This document shows, piece after piece, positions 1 through 12,200 of a stretch of 64,000 nucleotides of DNA (positions within the stretch are counted from its first letter, which is position 1; every line of letters starts with the position of its first letter). The stretch is from contig CM063289.1 in assembly GCA_032173965.1 (NCBI GenBank), forward strand, positions 27,553,690 through 27,617,689. The letters run 5' to 3'. Both the position numbers and the translations under genes were made by a program. Source of the DNA: Sitta carolinensis. Taxonomy: Eukaryota; Chordata; Aves; Passeriformes; Sittidae. The notes beneath the pieces were generated by a model. That model worked only from the letters and a program-made list of their open reading frames with translations, was not told where the DNA came from and made no database searches.

Positions 1-3000
1 TGTTATGGTGTGATTAATTTATTCTGTATTCATACTTGTAGCTAATAAAAATAACATCCACTGATAAATATTTCCTCCCAAGTTCACTCCAGTGAGAAGA
101 ACAGGTGTAGCCCATGTCCCCATTACCTAAATTGTCCTGGAGATGAGTTTTAATTTGCCATAAATACTTTATGCTGCATCCTTAACTACTGTATTATTAA
201 TTTTCTAGCAAAGTGTGAGGCAAGTAATTGCACATGGGAAAAGACAGTAGACAGATATTAGCTGGGATTTTTTAACTATTCCAGTCAGCCTTCAGGGCTT
301 TCTGGAAAGCAGGAAAGACTGCTGCTACTGAGAGAAGGTGGGAACATCTCCAAAAAGTATACAGGAAATTTGGGAAATATTTCAAGGTTTTTTAGCTTTG
401 CTAATCCAGATAACAACAGAAAGTCAAGATGTGAATTATGTAAGAGAATAAACTCCCTCAGCCATGGGAAACATTTCATTTAGATTTAAAATTTCTTGCT
501 TCAATAAAAACTCCAAAAGGAGTCTCATTTCACACTAAAAACCCCTAAAACTATTCATTTTCAAAAGCACACAACAGTTTTGTGTTTCTCCTCAAAACTT
601 TACCCTAAACTCAACTATTCTCTAATGAACTGCCAACTCAAAAACTTTCCATCATACTTAACTGTGGTCATACTGTAAAAATATTTAGTGTGATTGTTGA
701 TGCAGATCATTCCTTTAAGAACCCCTAAACTCAACAAGTTGAGCCTCTTGCTCTATTCTTCCTCAAATAATTTAACCCTAATAATCTAAAGAATTTTAGG
801 CAACTCACAGTGGAACAGAACTTCCCAGTGAATACACCCCTGGGTAGGAAAATTATCCACTTTTCCAGAAGAAAGTTCTTGATTCAATAATAATTTTTCC
901 TGACAAAAAAGCACATTAGACATAGCTCAAAGAACACTGAAGTTGTTTAGATTGGTTTTTTATCTGATTATCAGGACCTAAATGGATTTCCTCCAAATAA
1001 AGTAAAACAAAATAAAGTGAAAAAAAAAAAAACAAGCAAGGAACCTTCAGTGATGAGGCTCAGAAGATGTATCAAAGTTGAGACCTTACAAAGCACTCTC
1101 AAATCTCCTGCTCTTTCCCTCTCTTGCTCAGATCCCTCTCCTTCCCCCCACTCTGGAAAAACTGTAAAGAGCCTCCCCTCCCCTCAGCAGTGACACAGTC
1201 TGCCCTTGTCACAGTCCACAAATCTGCACATCTCAGCTGGGCAGGCTTTGGAAGCAGACAGGAAATAAAAGGATAATAAAAACAACAAGAGAAAAAAGGG
1301 ACTCCAGGATCCTGCTCCAGTCCTGCTGAAATTGTTCTGTTTGAGCTAAAGGTGCAGGTCCTGTAAGATCTGTTCAGAATAACTGACAAGAAAAAAGCCC
1401 ACAATTATTAACCTTTCCACTTGTTCCCATAGTTTATTGTGACAAGACAATGCAATAAGCTTGAAGGTAATCAAAAAGCAATTTTGTAGTAGTGAGCTTA
1501 AAATGACAAACCTTTCCTTTTCTAAATAAATCACCATTATTCCCACACGGTCCATACTTGACAAGTTTGTTTCCTTAGTAACAGAGTACTTAAACAGGGT
1601 TTGTGTGCAAAGATTGTACCTTTAGCCACAGGAGTGAAAGAGGAGACAATAGGATAAAAATTGGTGCACCCACCTGAGTGTGTGATTCCAGTGTTTAAGG
1701 ACAGAAGCCAAGGCTGTGCAGAAGCCCAGGATGCCCCTGCCCTCTGTGCATTTTTTGGGCTTTCTGGAGTGTGTGGACTCAGGAGGGTTTACAACCTCCA
1801 GTGCCTAAACTGAGTGTAACACTCCCTGATGTTTGTTCAATAGCTCACCTAATGTTGAGGTCAGCTGCCTTATAAATTATTGAGCACATTAACTGTGTTA
1901 GGACTACAATATAAATGAAGGGTATGTGCCAGGCAGAGAAGACATCCAGGGTGTCTGGCTCAAAGACAAAAGAGGGAACAGACAGAAGAAAAGACTAATG
2001 TGCCCTGGATATGTTCAAGAGTTTTCTGTTTGCTTTCATCAGTAATTAAATGACTGATTGCTTTTTAATAGTAAATGTGTTTGACTGGGCACACAAAACC
2101 TGATGTCATGTACTGAGCTCAGTCCAATGCTGGAGAAAATCTGTTTGTCAGTGACTAATTCCTGACTTTTTGCCATCAAAAGTGGTGAAATCGAATAAAC
2201 ACTATATGGCCAGGGCTTAGAATAATCGAGCTTGCTCTGTAATTAAAGGAGGACAGCTTTTCTAGCCACCCTAAAATGTCAACTTCTCTCCAAATCTCCC
2301 TCTGAAAGGCAAGAGAGGATTTGCTCAGTAATTCTATAGTTTTATTTCCTTTTTCCTCTCCCCACATTATGTTCTTTTCTAATTGTCTCCTGTTACAAGA
2401 GATGAGGAAAATGATCCCTTATTAAATGTTTTGATGAGTCTTTTATCTTTACTCTTTCTGATCAGGAGTGAAACTTTCCCTCCAAGTACAACTTCCATCT
2501 TCTCAAACCACCTACTGAGATTAAATTCTCTGGTTCTACACACTCAGAAAGAATCTAACAAAATCCAAAATGGTTGCACAGTTTTAAGAAATAAAATTTT
2601 GATATTCTATCCATGACAACCTAAGATTTGGGAAGTCTTTCAATAAGAAGCAGCATTTACATTACAGGCTGAATTGAAAGATTATTTGCAAAAAAAAATT
2701 GCTGTTTGCACAAACTTCAAGCACTGCAGTGCAGATTTATGAATTTCCTACTGGTAATTTGCATTAGCAATAATCAGATGAAAAAGCAGAGGCTGCAAGA
2801 ATGACATTTCCTTCTGCACTTAAGAAATCGAGTGTGCAAAGCTATTTCCTAACATTTTTAAAAGATGTGTTTAATCCTATCTATGATAGTCAAAGGTACC
2901 CTCAAACTACATATTTAACCTGTGGTTTAGGATGCTTTTTCATTAACCTTGGTTTACTTATTTCTGTTATTTTATGAAACAGGTAAAAGTGAATCTTGCT

Positions 3001-3349
3001 GCCAAGCAAAGACTCCAGATTACCATTTCTCACTTGTTCCACAGTTGTCCTGTGTGATCTTTGGTAAATTACTTTCCTTATCTTTAAACATTAATATTTA
3101 CACCAAGTAACTGTACAGAGTATTCAGTCCAGTAAGGGGAATCTTTAATCAGGGAAAGAAATACCCACATTCAGATGGTCATCAGGAAGCCTACAAGTTC
3201 TACTGATAGGATTTAACCTCTGATATGGAAATCCTGACACAATTGGGAAAATAATAAACTATTAAAATCATAGGTCTCTGACCCTTTGACTACAAACTAT
3301 TGATGCCACTAACAGTGTCAGGAGAGATCTCTCATGCAAATATTTAAAC
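1..3349. other. Gene-free flank, block 1
   Basis: AT-rich DNA with only short chance ORFs. I see no splice-bounded coding segment, no RNA gene and no clear transposon. There is a pyrimidine-rich patch at about 1107-1150 and an A-run at 1021-1034. By remembered synteny it lies on the DAB1 side of OMA1, so an untranslated DAB1 exon or a distal enhancer could be here, but nothing in the sequence proves it. Confidence 0.5.
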
Positions 3350-3520
3350 TGACAGAGGGCAGGGTTAGGGTGGATGTTAGGAAGCAATTCTTGGCTGTGC
3401 AGGTGGGGGTGCCCTGGCACAGGTTGCCCATGGAAGCTGTGGCTGCCCCATCCCTGGGAGTGTCCAAGGCCAGGTTGAACAGGGATTGGGAGCAACCTGG
3501 GGCAGTGGAAGGTGCTGAAG
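3350..3520 (+). mobile_element. CR1 LINE 3' fragment
   Basis: The stretch reads like the 3' part of an avian CR1 non-LTR retrotransposon in plus orientation: GGATGTTAGGAAG, then GGCACAGGTTGCCCATGGA, then GCTGTGGCTGCCCCATCC, then AAGGCCAGGTTGAACAGGG. The usual distal segment after the GTGGAAGGTG motif (TTCCAACC and the terminal ATTCTGTGA-like repeats) is missing, so the copy is truncated at both ends. It cannot code for anything; the ORFs crossing it are incidental. Confidence 0.85.
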
Positions 3521-6500
3521 AGTTCTTGCATAAAAGGAACATTCATCACTGGTGTTTGGGCCTTTGAACACTCAGATCTAATCAGGAACTCCAGCATCCC
3601 ATGGTGAGTTTTGGAGGCCCCTGTGGTAGGAGCCTGCCCTCTGCAGTCAGTGGGAAATAAACTTCTTCTGGCAGGCATCACTCAAACACTAAACTACTAA
3701 GGGACATTCCCTCAGCTTGCTGGCCACAGAGAGGATAATCACTTGCAGCCTGAGTGCTCTGCTTCACCTCTTGTAAAGCCAAAGTCAAAATCCTCTGTTT
3801 ATACACAGAGACATCTGACATCTGCAGAGTTGTGTTTTAATCTCAGCCGTTGCAACCACTTCACAGGAACTAAGGTGTGCAACAGGAACTGAAGTTTATA
3901 GACAGATCAGGGGCACCAGGTTATTAATTACCTCCTGTCTGTGAGTCTATTTGAAATGCAATGTGTAAGCTCTAAGATTTATTAATAAATTCCCAGTTAC
4001 CTCGCTGATGTGCAGTTCAAATGGTTAGAATAAACTGTTACTCTGCTTATTATTCAAATCACTAGGATAAACTGTAAAACCCTGGAATAGCATTACTGAG
4101 TGGCTGGCTGGAATCTAGTGTGTTTTACAACTTGAAGTCCTGATAATCTGTTCTAAATGCAACTGTTAGGGTGGTGTCCATCTGAATCTGCAGATACCTT
4201 GAGACACCAGATCTGAGAGAAGTGAGCATCCACAGCTTCAAGACCTGTTCCTTGGCAGGTTCATCGAGAGGACTGGCACACACAGGGAGAGCACAGTGAC
4301 ATCAGTGCTGCCAGCCCACTCCAAAGGGACAATTTTCAGCCAGTGGGGCAATTCCTGGGTGACCCTGAGGCTCAGTGAGCCCAAACAAGGGGAGGATGCT
4401 GCAACCCTGCCTCTGATAGGGAGCACTGCAGCAGGGAAGGATCAAACAGACGTACAAGGGCTGAATCACTGCTGAGATCTCCAGTCTGTAGAGTCCCTGA
4501 AACCCTGAATTGCTTTAGTAATCACTTTAGACCCAACTGCTTTTAGTGAACACTTCAGCCTCCTGTGCCAGCATTTCTTACGCAGATACACAATTTTAGA
4601 TTAATTTCTTGATTAGAAGCTCATAGTTATCCAAGTCCTTTGCTCATCAGTAGTGTGACATTCACAATCTGCCAACACACCACTCTGGGAGATTAAGTAG
4701 AATAGATTTTAAATAGTATGTTATTGGCATTTCAATTATTTAAGTTTCAGTAGAAAGTGACCAGATGAGGTTTAGATTGTATGATTTGTCTCACAGAGAA
4801 GTTCTGCTGGAAAGGAGCAGATGAAAAAGAAGGACAAGAGGTAACACAGGTACCTATAGATCATGGTTGTGGAGAAGAGGGAGCCAAGTTGGAGAGATTC
4901 ACTAAGGGGATGGATCCAAAAGTGTTTTATTAAATAGTCAAAGGGGTAGAAATGCTTTTCTTAAAAACCTCATTAAGACAAAATACCTCAAAGAAGAAGC
5001 ATGAAGGAAAAGGGCATTAGCAGTCAGAATGCAATGAAAGGGCATTATTAGCCCCAAAATTATTGCTATAAATCAACCACCAGCAAAATGAGGATGTTTG
5101 GTTCGGTCCTTCATGAGAAGACCAATATTCTGGAATAACTCCAGTGGAGGCAAGACAACCTAAATATTTGTGAATGGGATTATAGCTCATGCTTGCCAAA
5201 GGCAGCAACAGGTATGGCTCAGGAACTCAGGTAATCTTTGCTAGCCCCATTTTCCCAAGCACTCCATTAAAACAAATCATCATATTCCTGTAAGGAAAGA
5301 GTGAGATGCAAAAGTGCAAGTGATGTAAAGGCCTGAGATTCCTGCTCATAAAAATGAAGAGAGTTGCACAATGTTCTGAGTGACAGCACCTGCATTCTGG
5401 CTGGAAGACCCCAACCACAAAATTTCAGAACCACTGAAAATCTGTCATTACATGAACTTCTCATGTAACAGTCTGCCTCAGTTTCCTTAAATCCTTAGTG
5501 TAAATGTTCTGTGTTGTAAAAGGTCAAAACACCTGGCCAGCAATATTTGCATTCTTCTTACTAATAATATATTTACAATAGCCAGACAGAATCAGATGGA
5601 CCCACTAAAGGGAATAAAATGCATGAGGTTTTTGATTTTCATCTGCTAGAGAACCTTTCCATTTCCAAAAAAGCATAGACATGCTGAACCTCTTGATGAC
5701 AGCTGCAGGGTGGGAAGAAGCAGGGAAGTATTTGAGGGTTTTGTAGTAATAATTATAATAATTAAGACTGTCACTGGTAAGCACATGATGGCCAAAATGT
5801 TCAGCCATTAATGTCTCCATGGAAATATCTAACTCCAAATCCAGCCATATGAGTAGGGGACTCTTTTTTGAGCTGAGCATCTCTGGTTTCTCTGGGGCTG
5901 ATCAAAAGAATCCCAGTGATCATCGCATTTCTGAATAACTGCTAAATCACTTGTCTTTTCAGGAAAACACTTCAGCACATGCTTAAGTGCTGATGTAAAT
6001 TGGGACATTATTTGGGAAATTAACCAGAGTTTGGTGCCTAATTTAAACACACCAGTTAAAGCACTTTGGCATAAATTGTGCATTTCTGCAAAGACACTCT
6101 TGCTCAAATAAACAACAAATCAGGCATTTTTCTTATGCTGTAAAACCTCTTGCCAAATTGTGAAGATGAGGATATTCTTTTCAATTTTTAGAGAATATCT
6201 GAGGCACATTTACTGCAAGGCTAGGAAGAACACTCTGGCAAGAAAAAGGAAAAAATTTCCCAAATTTTATTCCTGGGGAAAAGGTTTATCATGCTACCTG
6301 AAGCCATGAAAAGAAAACAGTAAATATAATGCAGCATTAACACCCATCAGGCAGCATGTTTATAGGCAATTGTCTGCTTCACACACCTTGAGTTGTATAA
6401 TGAGACACAGTGAGTTTTACTACCTCTGAAGTAGAGCAATCATCCTCAAATGAGCTGCCTGGAAAGTATTATTGCTGTTATGAAATGGAATTTATATGTA

Positions 6501-9156
6501 AAAATAACAAAACAGATTCAAGTATTAGGTAGGTCCTTGTTGACACAACTGAAAACAATGAAGCCAACCAAAAATAGCCTGTGATTTATCACAAAGGAGT
6601 GTGAGATCAGGGAAACCACTTTTCCCTCTTCTACAGACCCCGAAACATTTATTTTTTATCTTGAACCTTCATTTATCCATCACCCTTAGGGCACCATGAA
6701 GTTTCCATTAGTAGCTAATTGCAAACATGTCCTTACCTCAAAATTAGTAAATTCCTCTTTGGTCTTAGTAGCTCAAACTGCATGTTTAGAAGCCTTAAAA
6801 GAGGTTCCCAAAGCAGGCAGTGAAGTGACTGCCAGTGTGAGAGGCTCAGCCTCCACGAGGTGCAGGAAGGTCTCGTGCTCTCCTGAGAGCCTGGAGCAGG
6901 TCATGGAGAGCAACTCAGCACCAGTCCAAAGCTGGCAGCACCACAGGCATGGATACAAGAGAGATTTCAGCTACAGGACCAGACATCACCTTTAGAGCTT
7001 TCTCCAGAGGGAGGACTGGGACTCAGGGGTGACTAAATGAAGGGGTCTGGGTGTGATGGACCAGCAGCTCTGCTCTTGAAACATCATGTTCTTCCCCTTC
7101 CCTTTTCCCTCGTGTTTCTCTCCTGTTACTCTCCCGTAACAGGAAGCTCAGGCACAGACAACCACAAAATATTTAACCACTGGTTATTCAGGGTGTAAAG
7201 ATGGGAAAGAATTTTCCTGCAAAATCTTCTCTTTGTGAGTGCAAAGAAATAAAATCTGGGATTGGACTGCATAACAGATGTCTGATTCCATCTCCTCTGT
7301 GGTGAGTGCACTTCAGAGAGAATAACTAAGAAGGGCATCTCTACATGGAGAGCAGCAGGCGAGTAAATATGAAAAAATGTACAAGTGATGACATTTTGCC
7401 CCACATGTGGCACTCTGCACAATTACAGATTTTCTTTATAGGAACAGAAAAGGAACCTGAGTGCTCTGTGAGCTGGGCCAGCTGTCATATGATCTCATAC
7501 ATGCAGCCCAGAGGATTTGTTTTCCTAAACAAACTTGCAATCATCTGTCTTTTTAAATATAACTTCTGTGACACACAGAGGAAAATCAGAAAGCGATGCT
7601 GAAAGCTTTCTATGCTCTATTAATTTTATTATGTAAATCCACTCCCCAATTGATATTTTCATTCAAAACCAGCACAAGATCCGTCATTATTCCTGGATGT
7701 AAAGGGAAGCAAAACAAGTAGTATTCAAGCAAGTACTCTCATTTGGATTATTATTTTAATACAGCAGCATTGTCTGTAGGTAATTTTTAAAGCATGTTTG
7801 CACAGCAATTCAAGGCTGCTTCTTCCCAGAGACTATTTAGCTTTGTCAATATTTATTAATATTGCTTTTGTAAATACGATGGAAAGGAAAAATGTTTGAC
7901 TTAAACCTAATAAGCAGATTTTGAGAGATGGACAACATTGCTTTTTGAGTTATCTGTCTCCATTCCTAATAAAGCAGCAACAGAGAAAGCAAAAGTCACA
8001 GAGTGAAATCCCATGGAAACACGTGCAAGGCACCTTCAATGTTTGAACATCAGGTCTGTTAGAGATGTGCATTAAATAGTTGTTTAAAAACTGCTTTTAA
8101 GGTAGTTAATATAACACACTCACATAGTCTATGGATATACAGACAAGAGTATGCATTTCCTTTAAACACCACATTCCTTAAATACCTGTAAAAAGTGTTC
8201 CACACTGTCCTGGTCTATGAATGCACTTGTTCTCAAGGCCAAAGAGAGTTTGACTCCACTGTGGATATTGGAGCTCAGTTTGTCAAACCAACACAAACAT
8301 AAAGAAGTCAATTGGAATTGCCAACAAATCAAAGCAAACAGAAACTTTTCCCCTGCACAAACATATTAGCTGTGTTTTCTCCAAAATACTATCCAATTGT
8401 GATTCATAGTACAGAAGCACCAGCATTTTCAGGTAAAGTTTTTGACTGAGAGTTCCAAACACAGAGCAGGAATTAATCCCCAAAGCAAAGAACTTCAAAG
8501 CAAAAAAAGACAGTAATAGTGGGGAAATCAAAGCAGCACAAAGGCAACATGATATGCTCCAGCCAGGAACAGACCCATACAGGAGTTCTGTGTGCTGTTT
8601 GTGACAACCTGGTGAATCAAAGTGCACCTTGTGATCATGTTTGATAGTCTCAAACCCTTACAGATTTATTGAAGCACAGTCTACCATGAGGGACAGGTTT
8701 GCCATTTCCTAAGGGAATTTAGCAGCATCTGGAGGTGGCCATATCATGGATCTGCCAGGCTGTCTTGTCAGCTCCTTCAGGTCCTGAAGGCTGCAGTGAG
8801 ATCACTCTGAAACTTCTCTTTCTCACTGCCATGTTCCCATTTGGCCCTGGGAACTCAACACTATCATGGTTCTATTTTCAGCTAGTTTTAAATAGAGCTG
8901 AGTTGCTTATAGCTGCATTTTGCTTATTCTTAAATGATATGAGCATGTTTTGGGTGTCTGGATTTTACAGCTCAGTTACTTTCCTATGGAGCAACTACAA
9001 TAGGTCCATGTTTTACCAAAAGAAAAAAGGCAAGTAAATTTTCCAATTATCAAGGCAATGTAGCACTTGTGTCTATCATCATGAAGCTGTTAACAAAAAT
9101 GTTACATTTTCATTAGCTAAAAAGCTATTTATTCCTAATGGGTTGTTAAAGACTGA
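3521..9156. other. Gene-free flank, block 2
   Basis: I find no coding exon, RNA gene or clear repeat family. The segment at about 6800-7000 is slightly more GC-rich and carries overlapping 60-100 aa ORFs on both strands with no recognisable domain. The rest is AT-rich unique-looking sequence. Confidence 0.5.
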
Positions 9157-9252
9157 GGGCAAAATTCTGCTTTCAATTACACCAGCATAAATCTGTAATC
9201 CACCAAGATGCCTCTGGATTTATATTGGTGTCAGTGGAGGAAGAATTTGCCC
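9157..9252. mobile_element. Short hairpin element (MITE-like)
   Basis: About 96 bp with imperfect terminal inverted repeats: the left end reads GGGCAAAATTCTGCTTTCA and the right end, reverse-complemented, reads GGGCAAATTCTTCCTCCAC. The interior (TTACACCAGCATAAATC facing GATTTATATTGGTGTCAGTGG in inverted order) also pairs, so the transcript would fold into one long stem. I recall very similar hairpin repeats, containing TTACACCAGTGTAAATC-type cores, as abundant old elements in turtle and crocodile genomes. The family name is not assigned here. Confidence 0.55.
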
Positions 9253-12200
9253 TGAATGTTCTAAATGTTTCTATTTTAAAAAGTTATTATTCACCAGGAA
9301 GGACCAATCAATAACAGTAATCAAAGGAACTTCTTCCCCCCCACCATTAGATTTAATGGGCCAAAGTATTAAAGAGAAGGTGCAGTGGCCAAGATTTTAG
9401 GAAGCTGTAAAAAGATCAACTTTCTGATGGCGTGACCACTGTATTCACAATATCTGTTGGCTCTAGAGAAGACTTAAACCAAGGATATTTGGCCACCTAA
9501 GTATTCCAGGTTGCATTTTTGACCTTTGCAGAGGGCTAAGCAGCCTTTGGTCCCTCAGTCTGACCTCGTGGTTGCCAACCTAACAACCTAACATGTCTGT
9601 TCTGTACAGAAGATTTGGAGGCAGAGATAAGGTCTGTTTGCTGTTCTGAATTCTTGTACAGTGATGGCAGTCAGAGTAACCAGAAAGTATCACATTCTTG
9701 CTTGCCCCAGTTTTTAAAAGCCAGCAGATTGTTGCTAATACATGTTTTTCCTTCCATGATTGATTCATCTATTCATCTATTGATTCATCTATTCCTTTTA
9801 TCTACTTTCATCTATGGAAGCGTTTGCCATCAGGAAACAAATAATATAAATATAATTAAATACAAAAGGGAAGGGAGATGCCCTGCATTATATGAATTAT
9901 CACCCAGGAATACATTATAATAAGCATGAATAAAACAATGTTTACTGTGAAATAAGTAGAAACATGCAGCTGTATAAACATTTCTCAGTAGTAGTAAAAG
10001 TATGATTTCTCAGTCTCCTTTTTTTTACTTAGTTGAGTTTAACTCTATAATCCCATAAGCCACTAAGCCCTGGAGAGCATAAATAAAAGTGGAGCCACAG
10101 AGGGCCAGCATTAATTCACATTACATGGCATGGTAAAATATTAATTTACAATGAAACACAGGCTTTAGGAATCAGTGAGTCCAGTCTCAATATCTGCATG
10201 GAGCAGATGGGGGGAAAAAGCCTTTTCAAGTATGAGTTAAGAGAGGAGGTTCCTGTTACAACGACAATATTTCAAGATGAAATGTCTCAGCATATTCCTC
10301 CCAAAATATTATTACCTTCTCTTGTCTTGATTGACAAGAACATAAAGTTGCAAGCAAATAGGGACCAATACCATGGTAGCACCAAGCACCCTGCCATGCT
10401 TGTCCACAGCAGTCAGCTCTAAACCATGTTTGTCTATCCCCTGGAGGTAAGGAAACAATGACATCACTTACTGTTGCTGCACAGGAGCACCACTACAGGA
10501 ACTCGATTGCCTGGATTGGACAGCAGGAAACCTACGACAAAGCAATGAAATTAACCCAGAACTCTTGGGTATAATCCTTGGGTAAAATCTATTTCTTTGA
10601 TAGTCTCTAAGGAAGCAAAATGGAACCCAGTACATGAGCTCATGAGGTTTTGGGTTTTGTGTTACTGGAGGGTTTTCCCACTGCAGGACACGTTTACCTC
10701 TTAGACATTTTCAGTCTTTGCTGAAATTCACCTTTCTTTGGTTTCCACTTGTTCATTTCTCATTTTTTTATCCTCATTCCCTCTGCCATCTGGGATGCAG
10801 CCTTTTTTCTTCCCTTTATTCGCTGTTCTCCCTTTGAGCATGTTTATCACAGCAAACCAGTGGAGGAACTGTGCACCTGCTGTTGATGTGTGGTGTACAT
10901 GGAAGTTAAAATAATCCCACTTTGTGTCCTGCATATCTGAGTCAGGGATAAATAAGGAATTGAGCAATTCCTGGCTCTCATAGCTAAATAACTTGTACAT
11001 TGTGTTTTAGAGTCCTGGGAGAATTTACCTTCTAATTTGAAGAGGAAAAAAAAGCAGATTCAGTATTTCCTCATTAAGGAGAATGATATTTTTAAAGCCA
11101 CAGGGCAGGAAGCTCAAGCCTTTACTATTTTCAGGTTGTGATGAATAAGAATGGCAGAGAGAATTAGCGAATACTCTTTGGAAAGCATGAGGGAAAAGTC
11201 AGCCTTGAAAGACAGTCCGTGAAAGTGTTACTGAAGACCTTACAAGTGAGCAAAAGTACTTTAAGATCAATATAAAATGTCAGTCATAACAAACGGATTT
11301 CAGAACTGCACTTGGGCCTGATGCAAAAAGTGAAGTGTGAAATCAAACCACCAAACTAATTGTAATTTAAGACTTAGAAGAAGATTTGACCCTGGGCCTC
11401 TCAAATCAAAGGCTAGTGCAGCACATAATCAGTCCCTTATATTGTTCGTCTTCCTTCCCCATTCACTTTAACTTCCAAGTCTCATGTGACCTTTCAAAAG
11501 CATCATTTCTTCATCTCTAATCCTAAAGCACTTGCATGGGCTTCTGAATACCCTCAGTGCTTCATCAGTCAGCCAGGCTTGTTCCAAAGCATCATCCCAA
11601 TCCCTTTTAGTTTATGTTTCTCTACACTTACTTTCCCATTAGTCCAGGGGCCAGAATAAAAAGCAGGCTCCACTGAAAATATTCCTTGCACAAGTCCATG
11701 AAATGCAGCCTATTTCCCTCTAGGATCTTAGCACATTTACTTTAAAAGCTGAATCCTATTATTGATATGCCACTGATTTATATCACGAAGGCTCAACATC
11801 CAGATATAATTTATCTTAGCCCAGTGTTTGGAAAATGAAGCATTCAATATTGTGTCCTTTGACAAATGCACACAGGCACTGGATCCCAGAGGTAGCTCTA
11901 ACAAATGGTCTTATTCTTGCACCATTCTAGAAATGCCTAAACCCAGCAGCTTCTCAGAATTGCTTTTATAGGTTCATGCCAAGTAGTCTCACTGCTTTTG
12001 GAGAGAATTAAAATCAAGCCACCAACCCTCAAGCTCAAAAGCTGCGAACTCATTTATTTTTAAACAAAATAATTAAAAGAAAAACACTAACCACAAAGAC
12101 TTCACCTTTAGTGTCAAAGAGCTTGATTGACTTTTTCCCTGGAAATTTTATAGCAGTAGGGAAAGAAATACTCATTAAGCCAGGGTCTCCTTTCAGAGTG

